A DNA stretch of 64,000 nucleotides from the NCBI GenBank assembly GCA_947397865.1, contig OX377620.1, positions 47,543,458 to 47,607,457 of the forward strand. The letters are read 5' to 3'. The position numbers and the translations under genes were made by a program. The notes below the pieces were generated by a model. The model had not been told where the DNA came from, made no database searches, and worked only from the letters and a program-made list of their open reading frames with translations. Every line of letters begins with the position of its first letter. Position 1 is the stretch's first letter. The stretch comes from Polietes domitor. Lineage: Eukaryota; Arthropoda; Insecta; Diptera; Muscidae. Below, piece by piece: positions 1-9,650 of this stretch.

Positions 1-553
1 GAAAATCGACATTTACATTTCTCTGACAATGTAGACTTGCAACATAAATGAATTTATCGAAATTTGTACTTTTAAAGGGTGAGCGGGACAAAAAAGGGAT
101 AAAAATGGTACCAACTGAGGTATTACAGCTAGAATCACGAAATTCCTATAATCACATAGAAGAAGCGCAATATAAATGCAGTTTTGTACTTTTAAGGGTA
201 AGCGACACATAAAGGGATAAAAATGGTACCAACTAAATTATTGCAGCTAGAATCGAGAAATTCGATATGTAAATTCCTCTGACAACGTAGAAGCGCGGAC
301 TAAATGGATTTTTCGAAATTTGTACTTTTAAAGGGTGAGCGGGACAAAAAGGGGATACAAATGGTACCGATTGAAGTATTACAGCTAGAATAGTGAAATT
401 TGATATGCAAATTCCTCTCATTACATAGAAGCGCAATATAAATGCAGTTTTGTACTTTAAAGGGTAAGCGACACATAAAGGGATAAAAATGGTACAAACT
501 AAATTATTGCAGCTAGAATCGAGAAATTCGATATGTAAATTCCTCTGACAACG
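1..553 (-). repeat. Type 1a tandem array, left part
   Basis: Diverged tandem units of roughly 137 bp, read best on the minus strand. Recurrent landmarks are a GGTACCATTTTTATCCC block, a CCCGCTCACCCTTAAAAGTAC block, a GAAATTTGTAC block and a CCTCTGACAACGTAGAAGCG block. Open reading frames seen here on the minus strand are translations of the repeat unit: the same peptide pieces recur wherever the array occurs. The array is cut at 553 by the Transib element and resumes at 4157, so 1-553 and 4157-5530 were once contiguous. Noncoding repeat; no promoter or RNA gene seen. Confidence 0.85.
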
Positions 554-590
554 CACTGTGGTCATTATTTTGAGATAGCGGCCAAAACTC
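554..590 (+). repeat. Transib left terminal inverted repeat
   Basis: Begins CACTGTGGTCA and continues to GAGATAGCGGCCAAAACT. It pairs with 4120-4156. The first seven bases resemble the V(D)J recombination-signal heptamer CACAGTG, with one difference at position 4. An A-rich block (CCAAAACT) lies about 21 bases after the heptamer, where a 23-RSS would carry its A-rich nonamer; that nonamer match is weak. Confidence 0.85.
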
Positions 591-1528
591 CTTTTGGTTT
601 TTGTTCTCCGATTTTAAAGTTATTAGACTCATATGAAAGTAGACAGTAGTAAACCTCGGGTGCCAAAAAATTAGAACTATTTCACTGAGAACAGGGTGGT
701 CCAAAATGGGCTTTTTCAGAATTTTGTAATTATGATATTTTTAGTTAATTTTTAAAATTGAAATGGTCATAACTTTTTTGTTTTTCAAGATTTTTGGACG
801 AAATAAATTTTGTGTTGTAACTTAACTTGTTTCCTATCACTGGTAGAAAAAATTGAAGCTCTACTGTTTTCAGAACAATTTAAATATTTTTTTTTAAAAA
901 GGTCTAATTTATAGGAAATTTCCTACTTCATAGAGCACAACTCCTGTGAGTCAAGCTGAGTCAAAACACAAATTTACTATTTTGTAGTCCTAACCCTCCC
1001 CTACATTCCTATATATACATGTCCATGCATCGGGACTGCACTTTTTGAGTTACAGCAATTTTTCTGACCCAAGGTAAGATATTCGGTACAAATGCACGTC
1101 ATATTTTTTGAGAAGTTATTTGTATGTGAAAGTGGCTATTATGCATATATTTTGATGAAATTTTGTACAAGAGTTCTTATTGACCCAAAAAATAATTCTT
1201 TTGAAATTAGGAGAATTTGGCCCATATTTGGACCTAGTCCACATAGAAGGGTGTATCAAAATTTTGACAAAAATGACAATAGAATCTGACAACATTCGCT
1301 TTGCTTACAAACCAAATGGAACATTAAATTCAATTTTTACCAACATTAACGACAGAACACAACAAAGAGAACATTAGAAACGAGAATGAAAGAACATAAA
1401 ATGGACATCACAAAAATGAAAGAGACAACAGCACTGTCACAACTTAGTGCTATCCAGTGCACGAAAACAAACGAAACGATTTACGTACATATTATCCAAA
1501 GTCATTATTATTCATTATTGTTTAAACA

Positions 1529-3565
1529 ATGGCTAAATTCAGTTATAGTGTTCTATCTGATATATATTTTGAACGGAAAGATGAAAACGACATTATTTTA
1601 CATATAATGAATAATCCATTCTTCAAAATATCCGACAAACAAGAAATTAAAATTGATAAGTTAAAAATAAAAAACTTTTTAAATACTTTAAGAAAACGGT
1701 ACAATCAATGTTCCAGAAACAAGAAATTGTTTTACTCACGCAACCAAGAATGGCTAAGAAATAAACTTATTTTTAAAAAGCCATCAGTAACTACCACGGA
1801 AACTGGAAAAGGTGGTCGACCAGCAAAGCCAATTGATAATTGTAGTGAAAGATCACGAAGACGCAAGCTTAAACATATCAATGAAGAAGTTTCTTGTAGC
1901 ATCATAAAGGATTCATTTCTGCATCAAATTCAACCATCGAAAACTAAAAAGAGTAAAATTGCTATCATTGAAAAAATAGTGGAAGCAAGCCCCAGACGCA
2001 CAAAAAGGATTTTAGAAAGTATGCCGACACCAACTGAAGAAAATAAATTTACTCCAGAAGAAGCATTTGCACTATTTTTGGATTTGAAAATGACTAAAAA
2101 CCAATATACAGAATTGCGGAAGCGAACCAATGAAAAAAATTGTGGAATTTTTCCATCATATCGAGATTTAGTTTCTGCCAAAAAAGATTGCTTACCTTCA
2201 CCAACTGCTATTAGTGTAACTTCAAGTTCAGCAGAAATAAAATTGCAGGATCTTCTTGAACACACTGCAGAACGATTATTAAAGACATTTGATGCTGACT
2301 ATTTAAAGAAGTTTAAAAATTGCAGCATGACTTTAATTTCTAAATGGGGATGTTATGGGTCCTCTGGCCAGAAACAATACAAACAATGTAATGCGGAAAA
2401 TTCATCAGATGCCAATTTATTCATGATTTCTTTCGTTCCATTACGTTTAACAAAAACTTATATTGGTTCAGAGCCGTCAACTAGTAGAGCTGCAGAGATA
2501 GATGTATGGAAGAATGAAATTCCCTCGTCAACAAAATTTTGTAGACCAATAAAGTTTGCTTACAAAAAAGAAACTAAAGATGTCATAACTGAAGAAGTTG
2601 GCAAAATAAGAGATGAAATTAAAGAACTTCAACCAGTGATATTTGAATTTAATGACCAATGCATCGAAGTTAACTTTAAAATGTCACTTACAATGATCGA
2701 TGGAAAAGTTGCACAAGCTTTAACCGAAACAAAGTCTTCGTCAAGCTGCACCATATGCCAAAAAACATCAAGTCAATTGAGCCAACCACCAACACAAGAC
2801 GATAGTTTTAATGAAGCATATGAATTTGGAATGTCACCTCTTCATGCTAGAATTCGTTTTATTCTTAAATTGGGATACGATTTGGAATTTGGCCCGTTAG
2901 GCGAAACAGTGAGAAACAACAAAGAAAATTTGGAAAAAAGAAAGCAAAAAAAAGATATTCAAGAAAAATACCGTGAGATAGGCCTTATAATTGACCAGCC
3001 AAAGCAAGGAGAAGGAAATTCTAATGATGGAAACACAGCAAGGAGATTTTTTGCCGATCTAGAAACTGCAGCTTCTATAACTGGAGTAGATTATGATTTA
3101 ATACGACGATTCCAAATCATATTAGAAGTTATAGCATGTAGCAAAAAGATAGATGCAAAAAAATTTGGTCAGTATGCTAATGAGACAGCAACCCTTTATA
3201 ACCAAAAATATTCTTGGAGACATATGCCAACCACAGTTCACAAAATTTTGTTCCATGGGGAACAAATAATTCAGCACAATATGCTTCCAATTGGAGATCT
3301 CTCAGAAGAAGCGCAAGAAAAAAGGAACAAATACTACAGATTCTTTCGCGAGCACAATACAAGAAAAATTTCCAGATATTGTACTAATGAAGATCTTATT
3401 AATATTTTGTTGTGCACATCAGACCCATATATGTCCAGTATTCGACAAAAATGGAAATCAACCTCATTAGAGTTAGATGAAGAAGCTAAACAACTACTGC
3501 AAAATGAAAATCAAAGCTATTTGGAAGAAATTTTTACTAATATTGTTCAATTAACACTAGTTTAA
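1529..3565 (+). CDS. RAG1-core-like Transib transposase, 678 aa, with first catalytic Asp replaced by Tyr
   Basis: Intact 678-codon gene. An in-frame TAA lies two codons upstream (1523-1525) and the start context is AACAATGG, so this start is well placed; an AATAAA follows the stop at 3616. By alignment of recognisable RAG1-core landmarks, residues 272-284 (KWGCYGSSG) match the RAG1 segment around catalytic D600, but the Asp position is Tyr276 (codon TAT, 2354-2356). The second Asp is kept as D391 in MIDGK. A zinc pair follows at C407 and C410 (CTIC), the second zinc pair is H571 and H576 (HKILFH), and the third acidic residue is E597, four residues before NK as in RAG1 around E962. The order C-C-H-H with spaced D-D-E is diagnostic of the RAG1/Transib catalytic core. 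Residues 94-112 are basic with a GRP core like an AT-hook. The protein would cut DNA at its own ends in the nucleus. With Tyr276 it probably cannot catalyse transposition but could still bind DNA. Known Transib proteins are of similar length, so no truncation is evident. Confidence 0.85.
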   Translation: MAKFSYSVLSDIYFERKDENDIILHIMNNPFFKISDKQEIKIDKLKIKNFLNTLRKRYNQCSRNKKLFYSRNQEWLRNKLIFKKPSVTTTETGKGGRPAKPIDNCSERSRRRKLKHINEEVSCSIIKDSFLHQIQPSKTKKSKIAIIEKIVEASPRRTKRILESMPTPTEENKFTPEEAFALFLDLKMTKNQYTELRKRTNEKNCGIFPSYRDLVSAKKDCLPSPTAISVTSSSAEIKLQDLLEHTAERLLKTFDADYLKKFKNCSMTLISKWGCYGSSGQKQYKQCNAENSSDANLFMISFVPLRLTKTYIGSEPSTSRAAEIDVWKNEIPSSTKFCRPIKFAYKKETKDVITEEVGKIRDEIKELQPVIFEFNDQCIEVNFKMSLTMIDGKVAQALTETKSSSSCTICQKTSSQLSQPPTQDDSFNEAYEFGMSPLHARIRFILKLGYDLEFGPLGETVRNNKENLEKRKQKKDIQEKYREIGLIIDQPKQGEGNSNDGNTARRFFADLETAASITGVDYDLIRRFQIILEVIACSKKIDAKKFGQYANETATLYNQKYSWRHMPTTVHKILFHGEQIIQHNMLPIGDLSEEAQEKRNKYYRFFREHNTRKISRYCTNEDLINILLCTSDPYMSSIRQKWKSTSLELDEEAKQLLQNENQSYLEEIFTNIVQLTLV

Positions 3566-4119
3566 AGATTATAATTTGTTTCTAATTTTAGTATAAATTT
3601 TTATTAATACATTTAAATAAAATATATGTGCACTTTAAATCAATAGTAAAAGTTTACTTAAAATTTTATCGATGTTGTGTTCTGTATATAATATATCCAA
3701 ATGGTATTGATATTGTTGGGAATTTCAGTGTTATTTTTCAGTTTAATCCTCACAAGAATTAGCTTTCTTCCACAAAAACCAACCTTTGGCCCCTGTGAAT
3801 ATTGAGACTAAATAAATGTCAGGGGCCAAATGTTGGCATTTTCTGACCAAAATTAAGTTTAGGAATAATAAATAAGTATTGGTTGTAAAATACGATTGAA
3901 GAAAATAAGAAATTATAAAAAATATACCTATTTAAAATGTCAAAATATTCAACTTTTACATGGAAACTCAACAAAAAATTAAAATGCATTTTTAACTCCA
4001 CATTACTTACGTTCCTATCAGTCGATTTTTACATTTGAACACGCAAATTGAAGCTTAAAGTCCCTCCTATTGAACAAAACAAATTGCGTAAAAAAATACC
4101 AATCCGGCCAAAAGTTATA
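3566..4119 (+). other. Transib 3' noncoding segment
   Basis: AT-rich sequence between the transposase stop and the right inverted repeat. It contains an AATAAA at 3616 about 50 bases after the stop, consistent with a polyadenylation signal. No other coding sequence is supported. Confidence 0.6.
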
Positions 4120-4156
4120 CAGTTTTGACCGCTATCTCGCGAAATTGACCACTGTG
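4120..4156 (-). repeat. Transib right terminal inverted repeat
   Basis: Read on the minus strand from 4156 it begins CACAGTGGTCA and continues to GAGATAGCGGTCAAAACT. The first seven bases are identical to the consensus V(D)J heptamer. It is followed on the plus strand by the second CAACG target copy at 4157-4161. Confidence 0.88.
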
Positions 4157-5530
4157 CAACGTAGAAGCGCGGCTTAAATGGATTTTTCGAAATTTGTACT
4201 TTTAAGGGGTGAGCGGGACCAAAAAGGGATAAAAATGGCACCAACCTAAGTATTACAGTTAGAATCATGAACTTTGATATGCAAATTCCTCTCATTACAT
4301 AGAAGCGCAATATAAATGCAGTTTTGTACTTTTAGGGGTAAGCGACACATAAAGGGATAAAAATGGTACCAACTAAATTATTGCAGCTAGAATCGAGAAA
4401 TTCGATATGTTAATTCCTCTGACAATGTAGAAGCGGCGCTCAAATGGATTTTTCGAAATTTGTACTTTTAAGGGGTGAGCGGGACAAAAAAGGATACAAA
4501 TGGTACCAATTTGAGTATTACAGCTAGAATCGTGGAATTTCATATGCAAATTCCTCTCATCACATAGAAGCGCAATATAAATGCAGTTTTGTACATTTAA
4601 GGGTAAGCGACACATAAAGGGATAAAAATGGTACCAACTAAATTATTGCAGCTAGAATCGAGAAATTCGATAAATACAAATGGTATCAACTGAAGTAATA
4701 CAGCTAGAATCGTGGAATTTGATATGCAAATTCCTCTCATCACATAGAAGCGCAATATAAATGTAGTTTTGTACTATTAAGGGTAAGCGACACAAAAAGG
4801 GATAAAAATGGTACCAACTAAATTATTGCAGCTAGAATCGAGAAATTCGATATGTAAATTCCTCTGACAACTAGAAGCGCGGCCTAAATGGATTGTTCGA
4901 AATGTGTATTTTCAAGGGATGAGCTGGACAAAAAAGGGATACAAATGGTACCAACTGAAGTATTACAGCTAGAATCGTGGAATTTGATATGAAAATTCCT
5001 CTCATCAGGTAGAAGCGCAATATAAATGCAGTTTTGTACTTTTAAGGGCACAAAAAGGGATAAAAATGGTACTAACTAAAGTGTTGCAGTAAGAAACGTG
5101 AAATTTGATATGTAAATTCCTCTGACCACATAGAAGTGCAGTAAAATTTGATTTTTTGAAATTTGTTCTTTTAAGGGGTAACAATAGTGTACAGTACAGA
5201 TAAACGTGGTACAGAATAAAGTACATGATTTTAGGGGAGAAGCTAATACTCATGTTAACTATAGCGATTTTTCAAAATGTGTACTTTTTGGGAAAGAGGT
5301 GTAAAAAGTTATAAAATGGCTAGAAACATAAGCTCGAAGATATAAAATACTCTGCGGTTGTAGTTTTTTGTTCGAAACCGTGTAGAAAATAATAAAAATG
5401 AAACACATAAAGAGAGTTCAGCTAAAATAGTGCAATTCGACTAACACATTCCATTGACTGTGTATGAGTGCTATCTAATAGGAGTTTCCAAAATTACTTT
5501 TTTAGATTTATCTATTTCCACTGTTTTCTT
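4157..5530 (-). repeat. Type 1a tandem array, right part plus array-end module
   Basis: Continuation of the array interrupted by the Transib element; roughly eight more diverged units run to about 5180. From about 5180 to 5530 the units degrade into an array-end module. The same module is recognisable near 23215-23470 on the opposite strand (shared blocks TTCGAAACCGTGTAGAAAAT and AGATAAATCTA). This shows the array is part of a longer repeated element. No coding sequence supported. Confidence 0.8.
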
Positions 5531-6245
5531 TTGCCACACCCTGTACATTCGTACATTTTCATTCAGAAAGCAAAGGGAAAGTAATTAAATAAAATGTACT
5601 CGAGTGCATAGGAATGCAATGCATACGTATGTACGTCCTAGCCGAGGGAAACGATTCCAATTCGGTTACGGACTAAAGACCAGACTGGACTGGACTGCTG
5701 CGCATCCCAAAGATGCTGATGAAGATGATGTAATTAAAACGAGTGTGTGTTCGTTCAACAACTCGTGAGTTTGAGTTTAGGGATATTTTGAAAGTTTTCA
5801 GTTTTGTTCTGCTGAAAGAATACGAATGCGAATATGCGTATGTAAATGGTCCTTTGTATGGCAAATTAAAACGAGAAACAACTTTTGCGGATGGTGTCCA
5901 GAAATTGAGAGCAAAACTAAAAGTGAAATATGAAGACATTTTTAAAGTTGGAGTAAAGCTACAACTGATGTTCAGTAAACTGGGTCGCGATGCACAGTGA
6001 CACAGAACCATATGCCCATTGGCGAAATTTCAATAACGTTTGATGCAGTAAACATTTTTGAGTTTCGGACAAAATTGAAATTAGACACAGACTCAAGTAT
6101 TATTTTGAGTCATTAATAAATATTTGAAACATTTGGGCATATTTTAGAAATTATTTAATACTTTTATTATTTTTGGATTTAAAAGAAATTTGAATTTTTT
6201 TACTTATTTTTACGTATTTGTTCATAATACACAGAAAATCATATT
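5531..6245. other. Spacer with no recognised gene
   Basis: Outside the repeat families. It holds an 85-codon plus-strand open frame (5743-6000) of moderately balanced composition with a GTGAGT at 5766 resembling a splice donor. The predicted peptide has no family I recognise and no repeat or membrane features, so I do not call it a gene. The last 200 bases are very AT-rich. Confidence 0.4.
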
Positions 6246-7650
6246 TTTGTACTCTTCACCTCCAGGACTAACATTGCCATTCCGCTTGTAACACCTTGAA
6301 ATATCATAAAATTCTAAGACGATCTAGCCATGTCCGTCCGTCTGTTGAAAGAACGCTAGCATCTAAGCGAAAGGACGTCCAAATTTTACATACGACTTAT
6401 AGTCGTAGATCATTTGGGATTGAGACTGGGCGAACTCGGCCCAAAGGGAACAAAATTTACCTCACAAGGACTAAAATACCCATAATATTTCCTAATATTT
6501 TGGAGTATTTAAGCATATTTTTTCTATATGTCTGCTTGTGCTACTTGATATTGGGTATACACATTCCCCATATAACAAAAACGTTCACCTAAAAGTGATT
6601 TTTATACGTAGGGGATGAAATGGGACAAAGGGGATAAAAATGGTACCTAATAAACGAAAACAACTAGAACAATGAAATTCGGTGTCTACATTCCTCTGAG
6701 TGCGTAGACACGTAAAATAAACGGATTTTTCGAAATTCGTACCTTTTGGGGTTAAAATGAAAAAGGTGATAAAAATAGTTCCAATCAAATGACCGCAGCT
6801 AGAATCAAGAAATGCGAAGTATACATTCCTTTGACTACGTAGACATGAAAAATAAAAGGTTTTTTTCCAAACTCGTACTTTCAAGGGATACAATGGGTAC
6901 GGAGGGATCAAAATGGTATCAAACGGCTACACCTAGAATAATGAAATTCGGTGTATACAATCCTCTGATTGCGCAGACACTTAAAATAAATTGGTTTTTC
7001 GAAATTCCTACTTTTTGGGGTTAAAATGAAAAAAGGGCTAGAATAGTGAAATTCGTAGTATACATTCACATTCACACTGCGTAGACACGGAAAATAGACG
7101 AATTTTTCGAAATTCGTACTTTTTGGGGTTAAAATGGAAAAAGGGGATACAAATAGTACCAACCAAATGACCGCAGCTAGAGTCATGCAATTCGGAGTAT
7201 ACATTCCTCTGACTGCGTAGGCAGGGAAAATAAACGGATTTTTCGAAATTCGTACTCTTCTACTACTTCAAGGGATACAGTGGTACAGAAGGATAAAAAT
7301 AGTACCAACTAAACGACTACAATTAGAATGATGAAATTCTAATTGCGTAGAAATGTCAAGGGGGTAATAATGGTACCAACCAAATGGTCGCAGCTGGAAT
7401 TATGGAATTCGGTGTAGGCATTCCTCTGCCTGCATAGGCACGCAAAAATCAGGTTATTTTGCACTATGTATGTCTGATAATGGATTTTCAAAATTTTTTA
7501 CTTTTGGCATTAAAATATAATGGAAATACAACCAACTATAGATAGTCTACCAATATTTATGGTATTTAAGCTTTTTGAAAATATAAATATAAGAATATTT
7601 ATTTTTTGATTTGAAAAAAAATAATGGTTTGAAATAATTAAAATAATATA
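6246..7650 (+). mobile_element. Family 1 HINE-like element, 3' end lost
   Basis: Starts with a degraded version of the family 5' end (CTTCACCTCCAGGA at 6254). The family block ending in CATGTCCGTCCGTCTGTTGAAAG follows, then diverged tandem units from about 6590 to 7440 carrying GGGGATAAAAATAGTACCA-type blocks. A pre-terminal segment follows (TTTATGGTATTTAAGC near 7556). The 3' subterminal repeat, hairpin and ACTTGT end seen in full copies are missing. Peptides read from the minus strand here are repeat-unit translations. Confidence 0.7.
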
Positions 7651-7654
7651 TTAA

Positions 7655-7800
7655 ATTTGAACTGGTATATTGTCCTGGCTCAAGACCATTTTGCATCTAT
7701 ATTTAATAGAATGCAAATTTATTTACAATTGGCATGGTGACATTTATTACTTGGCTGCAGACTACCACGATCATGATTTCGACCATGTCAAAAGTCTTTT
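7655..7800 (+). repeat. Dispersed approximately 145-bp block, copy 1
   Basis: The sequence around GTCCTGGCTCAAGACCATTTTGC recurs in inverted orientation near 31865-32025, and more diverged near 21386-21480 and 37025-37090. Copies 1 and 2 share a reading frame beginning MSWLK for about 20 residues. It may be the remnant of an unidentified mobile element. It consistently lies next to family 1 or family 2 elements. Confidence 0.55.
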
Positions 7801-8574
7801 CAAGTGGCTTCACAGCGACTTTTCAACAGCAAACCTGAAAGTACGAATTTGGAAGAATCCTTTTATTTTTCGTGTCTACGCAGTCAGAGGAATGTATATT
7901 CCAAATCTCATGACTCTATCTGCGGTCATTTTGTTGGTACTATTTTTATCCCCTTTTTTTCATTTTAATTCCAAAAAGTACGAGTTTCGAAAAATCGGTT
8001 TATTTTACGTGTATACGCAATCAGAGGAATCTATACACCGAATTCCATTATTCTAGGTGCAGCCGTTTGGTGGGTACCATTTTTTATCCTTCTATTCCCA
8101 TTTTATCCCTTAAAAGTACAAATTTGTACAAAATAATTTTATATTATGTATCTACTCAATTGGAATTTCGTATTTCTAGTTGCTGTCGTTTTATATGTAC
8201 CATTTTTATCCCTTTTTGCCCCATTTTACCCCCTACGAATAGGAATCTCTTTATGGAGCACTTTTTTGTTATAGGGGGAATGCACATACCCAGTATCAAG
8301 TAAGTACAAGCAGACAAATTGAACAAAATATGCTTAAATAGTCTAAAATATTAGGGGTTATTATAGGTATTTTTAGTCCTTGTGAGGGAACAAATTTTCC
8401 CTTTGGACCGATTTTGCCGAGTTTCAATCCCAGCCGATCTACGACTATAAGACGCATTTATGGAAAATTTGGACGTCCTAGCTCCTTTCCTTTAGATGCT
8501 AGAGTGCTTTCACCAGGGACAAGCAAGGAATGACAAAGTTAGTATACCCCCATCCTAGAGGTGGAGGGTATAAA
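7800..8574 (-). mobile_element. Family 1 HINE-like element, 5' part, inverted
   Basis: Tandem units (7840-8270) lead into the family 5' region read on the minus strand. They end at the subterminal repeat GGTGGAGGGTATA (8559-8572). It faces the 6246-7650 copy tail to tail across the dispersed block. The 3' end is missing. Confidence 0.7.
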
Positions 8575-8599
8575 TAAAATAAAAATTAATAGTAAATTT

Positions 8600-9021
8600 T
8601 ATAATTTTATTTCATCCCTATTAATATTATAAAACCTTAGTGTACGTCTGTCTGTCCGTTTATTTGTTCCGCAATCACGCGTAAACGGTTGAACCGATGT
8701 TGTTGAAATTTTCAGTACAGATAGATGTCTGGAATGATCTATAAGCTATAGAATTTTTAAAAATTTGCTTTGTGGGTGTAGGGGGAGTGGCAATAGAGCT
8801 AGAAGGCTGAAAATTGGTACATATATATTACTGACCACGAGAATGATAAATATGATGCCAAAATTTGGATTTTTGTTTTGTGGGCGGAGTGGGTGTGGCA
8901 ATAATTTTTTTATGTAGATGACTGAAAATTGGAACGTATATATTACTGACCACAAGTTTTCGTTTCGTGGGCGTTGCAAATGTTTTTTGGAGCTAGAAGG
9001 CTGAAAATTGCTACATGTATA
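8600..9021 (+). mobile_element. Helitron-like 5' module with short tandem units
   Basis: Begins in AT-rich DNA, then a GTCTGTCTGTCCGTTTATTT block and a GGTTGAACCGATGTTGTTGA block. Similar blocks occur at the 5' ends of the Helitron-like elements at 12899 (minus) and 55350. Two and a half tandem units of about 115 bp follow (GCTAGAAGGCTGAAAATTG repeated). It is interrupted at 9022 by mariner-type insertions; a matching 3' end was not identified with confidence. Confidence 0.5.
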
Positions 9022-9023
9022 TA

Positions 9024-9642
9024 AAGGGTGATTTTTTAAAAGCTTGATAACTTTTTTTTAAAAAAAAACGCATAAAATTTGCAAAATCTCATCGGTTCTT
9101 TATTTGAAACGTTAGATTGGTCCATGACATTTACTTTTTGAAGATAATTTCATTTAAATGTTGACCGCGGCTGCGTCTTAGGTGGTCCATCCGCTTAGTC
9201 CAATTTTGGCATTTCCACGTTTTTGAGTAACAGAGACCCAATTGGTGCGAACGGCGACGAATCGAAAATTGGTGGTCATCATTAACACTGGCCGATACAG
9301 CTGCGATATTTTCTTCAGTTCGCACTCTACGTAAGCGTGTTGGTGGTTTAATGTCCAACAATGTAAATTTGGTGCGAAATTTAGTCACAATAGCCCGAAT
9401 AGCCGCTTCAGTGGGTCGATTAAACTGACCATAAAATGGAAGCGCGCAATGAACTTTCTTAACAGAGCACGCATTTTGATAATAAAATTCAATAATTTGC
9501 AAGCGTTGTTCGTTTGTAAGACGATTCATGATGAAATGTCAAAGTATACTGAGCATCTTTCTCTTTGACACCATGTCTGAAATCCCACGTGATCTGTCAA
9601 ATACTAATGCATGAAAATCCTAACCTCAAAAAAATCACTCTT
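9024..9642 (-). mobile_element. Mariner-type deletion derivative, copy A (619 bp)
   Basis: Inverted ends AAGGGTGATTTTTT and its complement, flanked by TA (9022-9023, 9643-9644). It retains the 5' part of the transposase gene, read on the minus strand from 9529, fused to the last few dozen codons. About 630 bp of the catalytic middle is deleted relative to 9651-10902. The same fusion joint occurs in copies B (11292-11909) and C (61170-61788). It lies 4 bp from the next element. Confidence 0.85.
9131..9529 (-). pseudogene. Internally deleted mariner-type transposase, DNA-binding part only
   Basis: 132-codon open frame. Residues 1-90 are the helix-turn-helix DNA-binding region of a Tc1/mariner-superfamily transposase (MNRLTNEQRLQIIEFYY, then FNRPTEAAIRAI and RRVRTEENIAAV). 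After residue 106 the frame jumps into the C-terminal tail (CQNWTKRMDHLRRS). All three catalytic Asp motifs are absent. Such a product could at most bind element ends. Whether it is expressed is unknown. Confidence 0.8.
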
Positions 9643-9650
9643 TATATATA

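Larger units (their letters stand above)
554..4156 (+). mobile_element. Complete Transib-type (RAG1-like) DNA transposon
   Basis: A 3603-bp element bounded by imperfect terminal inverted repeats (about 29 of 36 bases identical). It is flanked on both sides by the 5-bp sequence CAACG (549-553 and 4157-4161). The insertion point is verifiable: the intact array unit at about 266-300 reads straight through CTCTGACAACGTAGAAGCG, and the two flanks of this element rejoin to that sequence once one CAACG is removed. Five-base target duplications and CACNGTG-type ends are characteristic of Transib transposons, the family from which the RAG1 recombinase core and its signal sequences are thought to derive. 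Inside is one long intact transposase gene (1529-3565), with about 975 bp of 5' and about 590 bp of 3' noncoding sequence. Recent insertion is inferred from the perfect duplication; inactivity is suggested by the catalytic substitution in the gene. Confidence 0.9.

Noticed and set aside
1..553. Regularly spaced repeats suggesting a CRISPR array
   Set aside because: Units are long (about 137 bp), diverged along their whole length, and lack short identical repeats with unique spacers. The DNA is eukaryotic in character.
1930..2265. 111-codon frame antisense to the Transib transposase
   Set aside because: Shadow of the plus-strand gene, with no features of its own.
5743..6000. 85-codon frame with a possible splice donor nearby
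   Set aside because: No family recognised, and no acceptor or partner exon. Kept only as a remark in the spacer entry.
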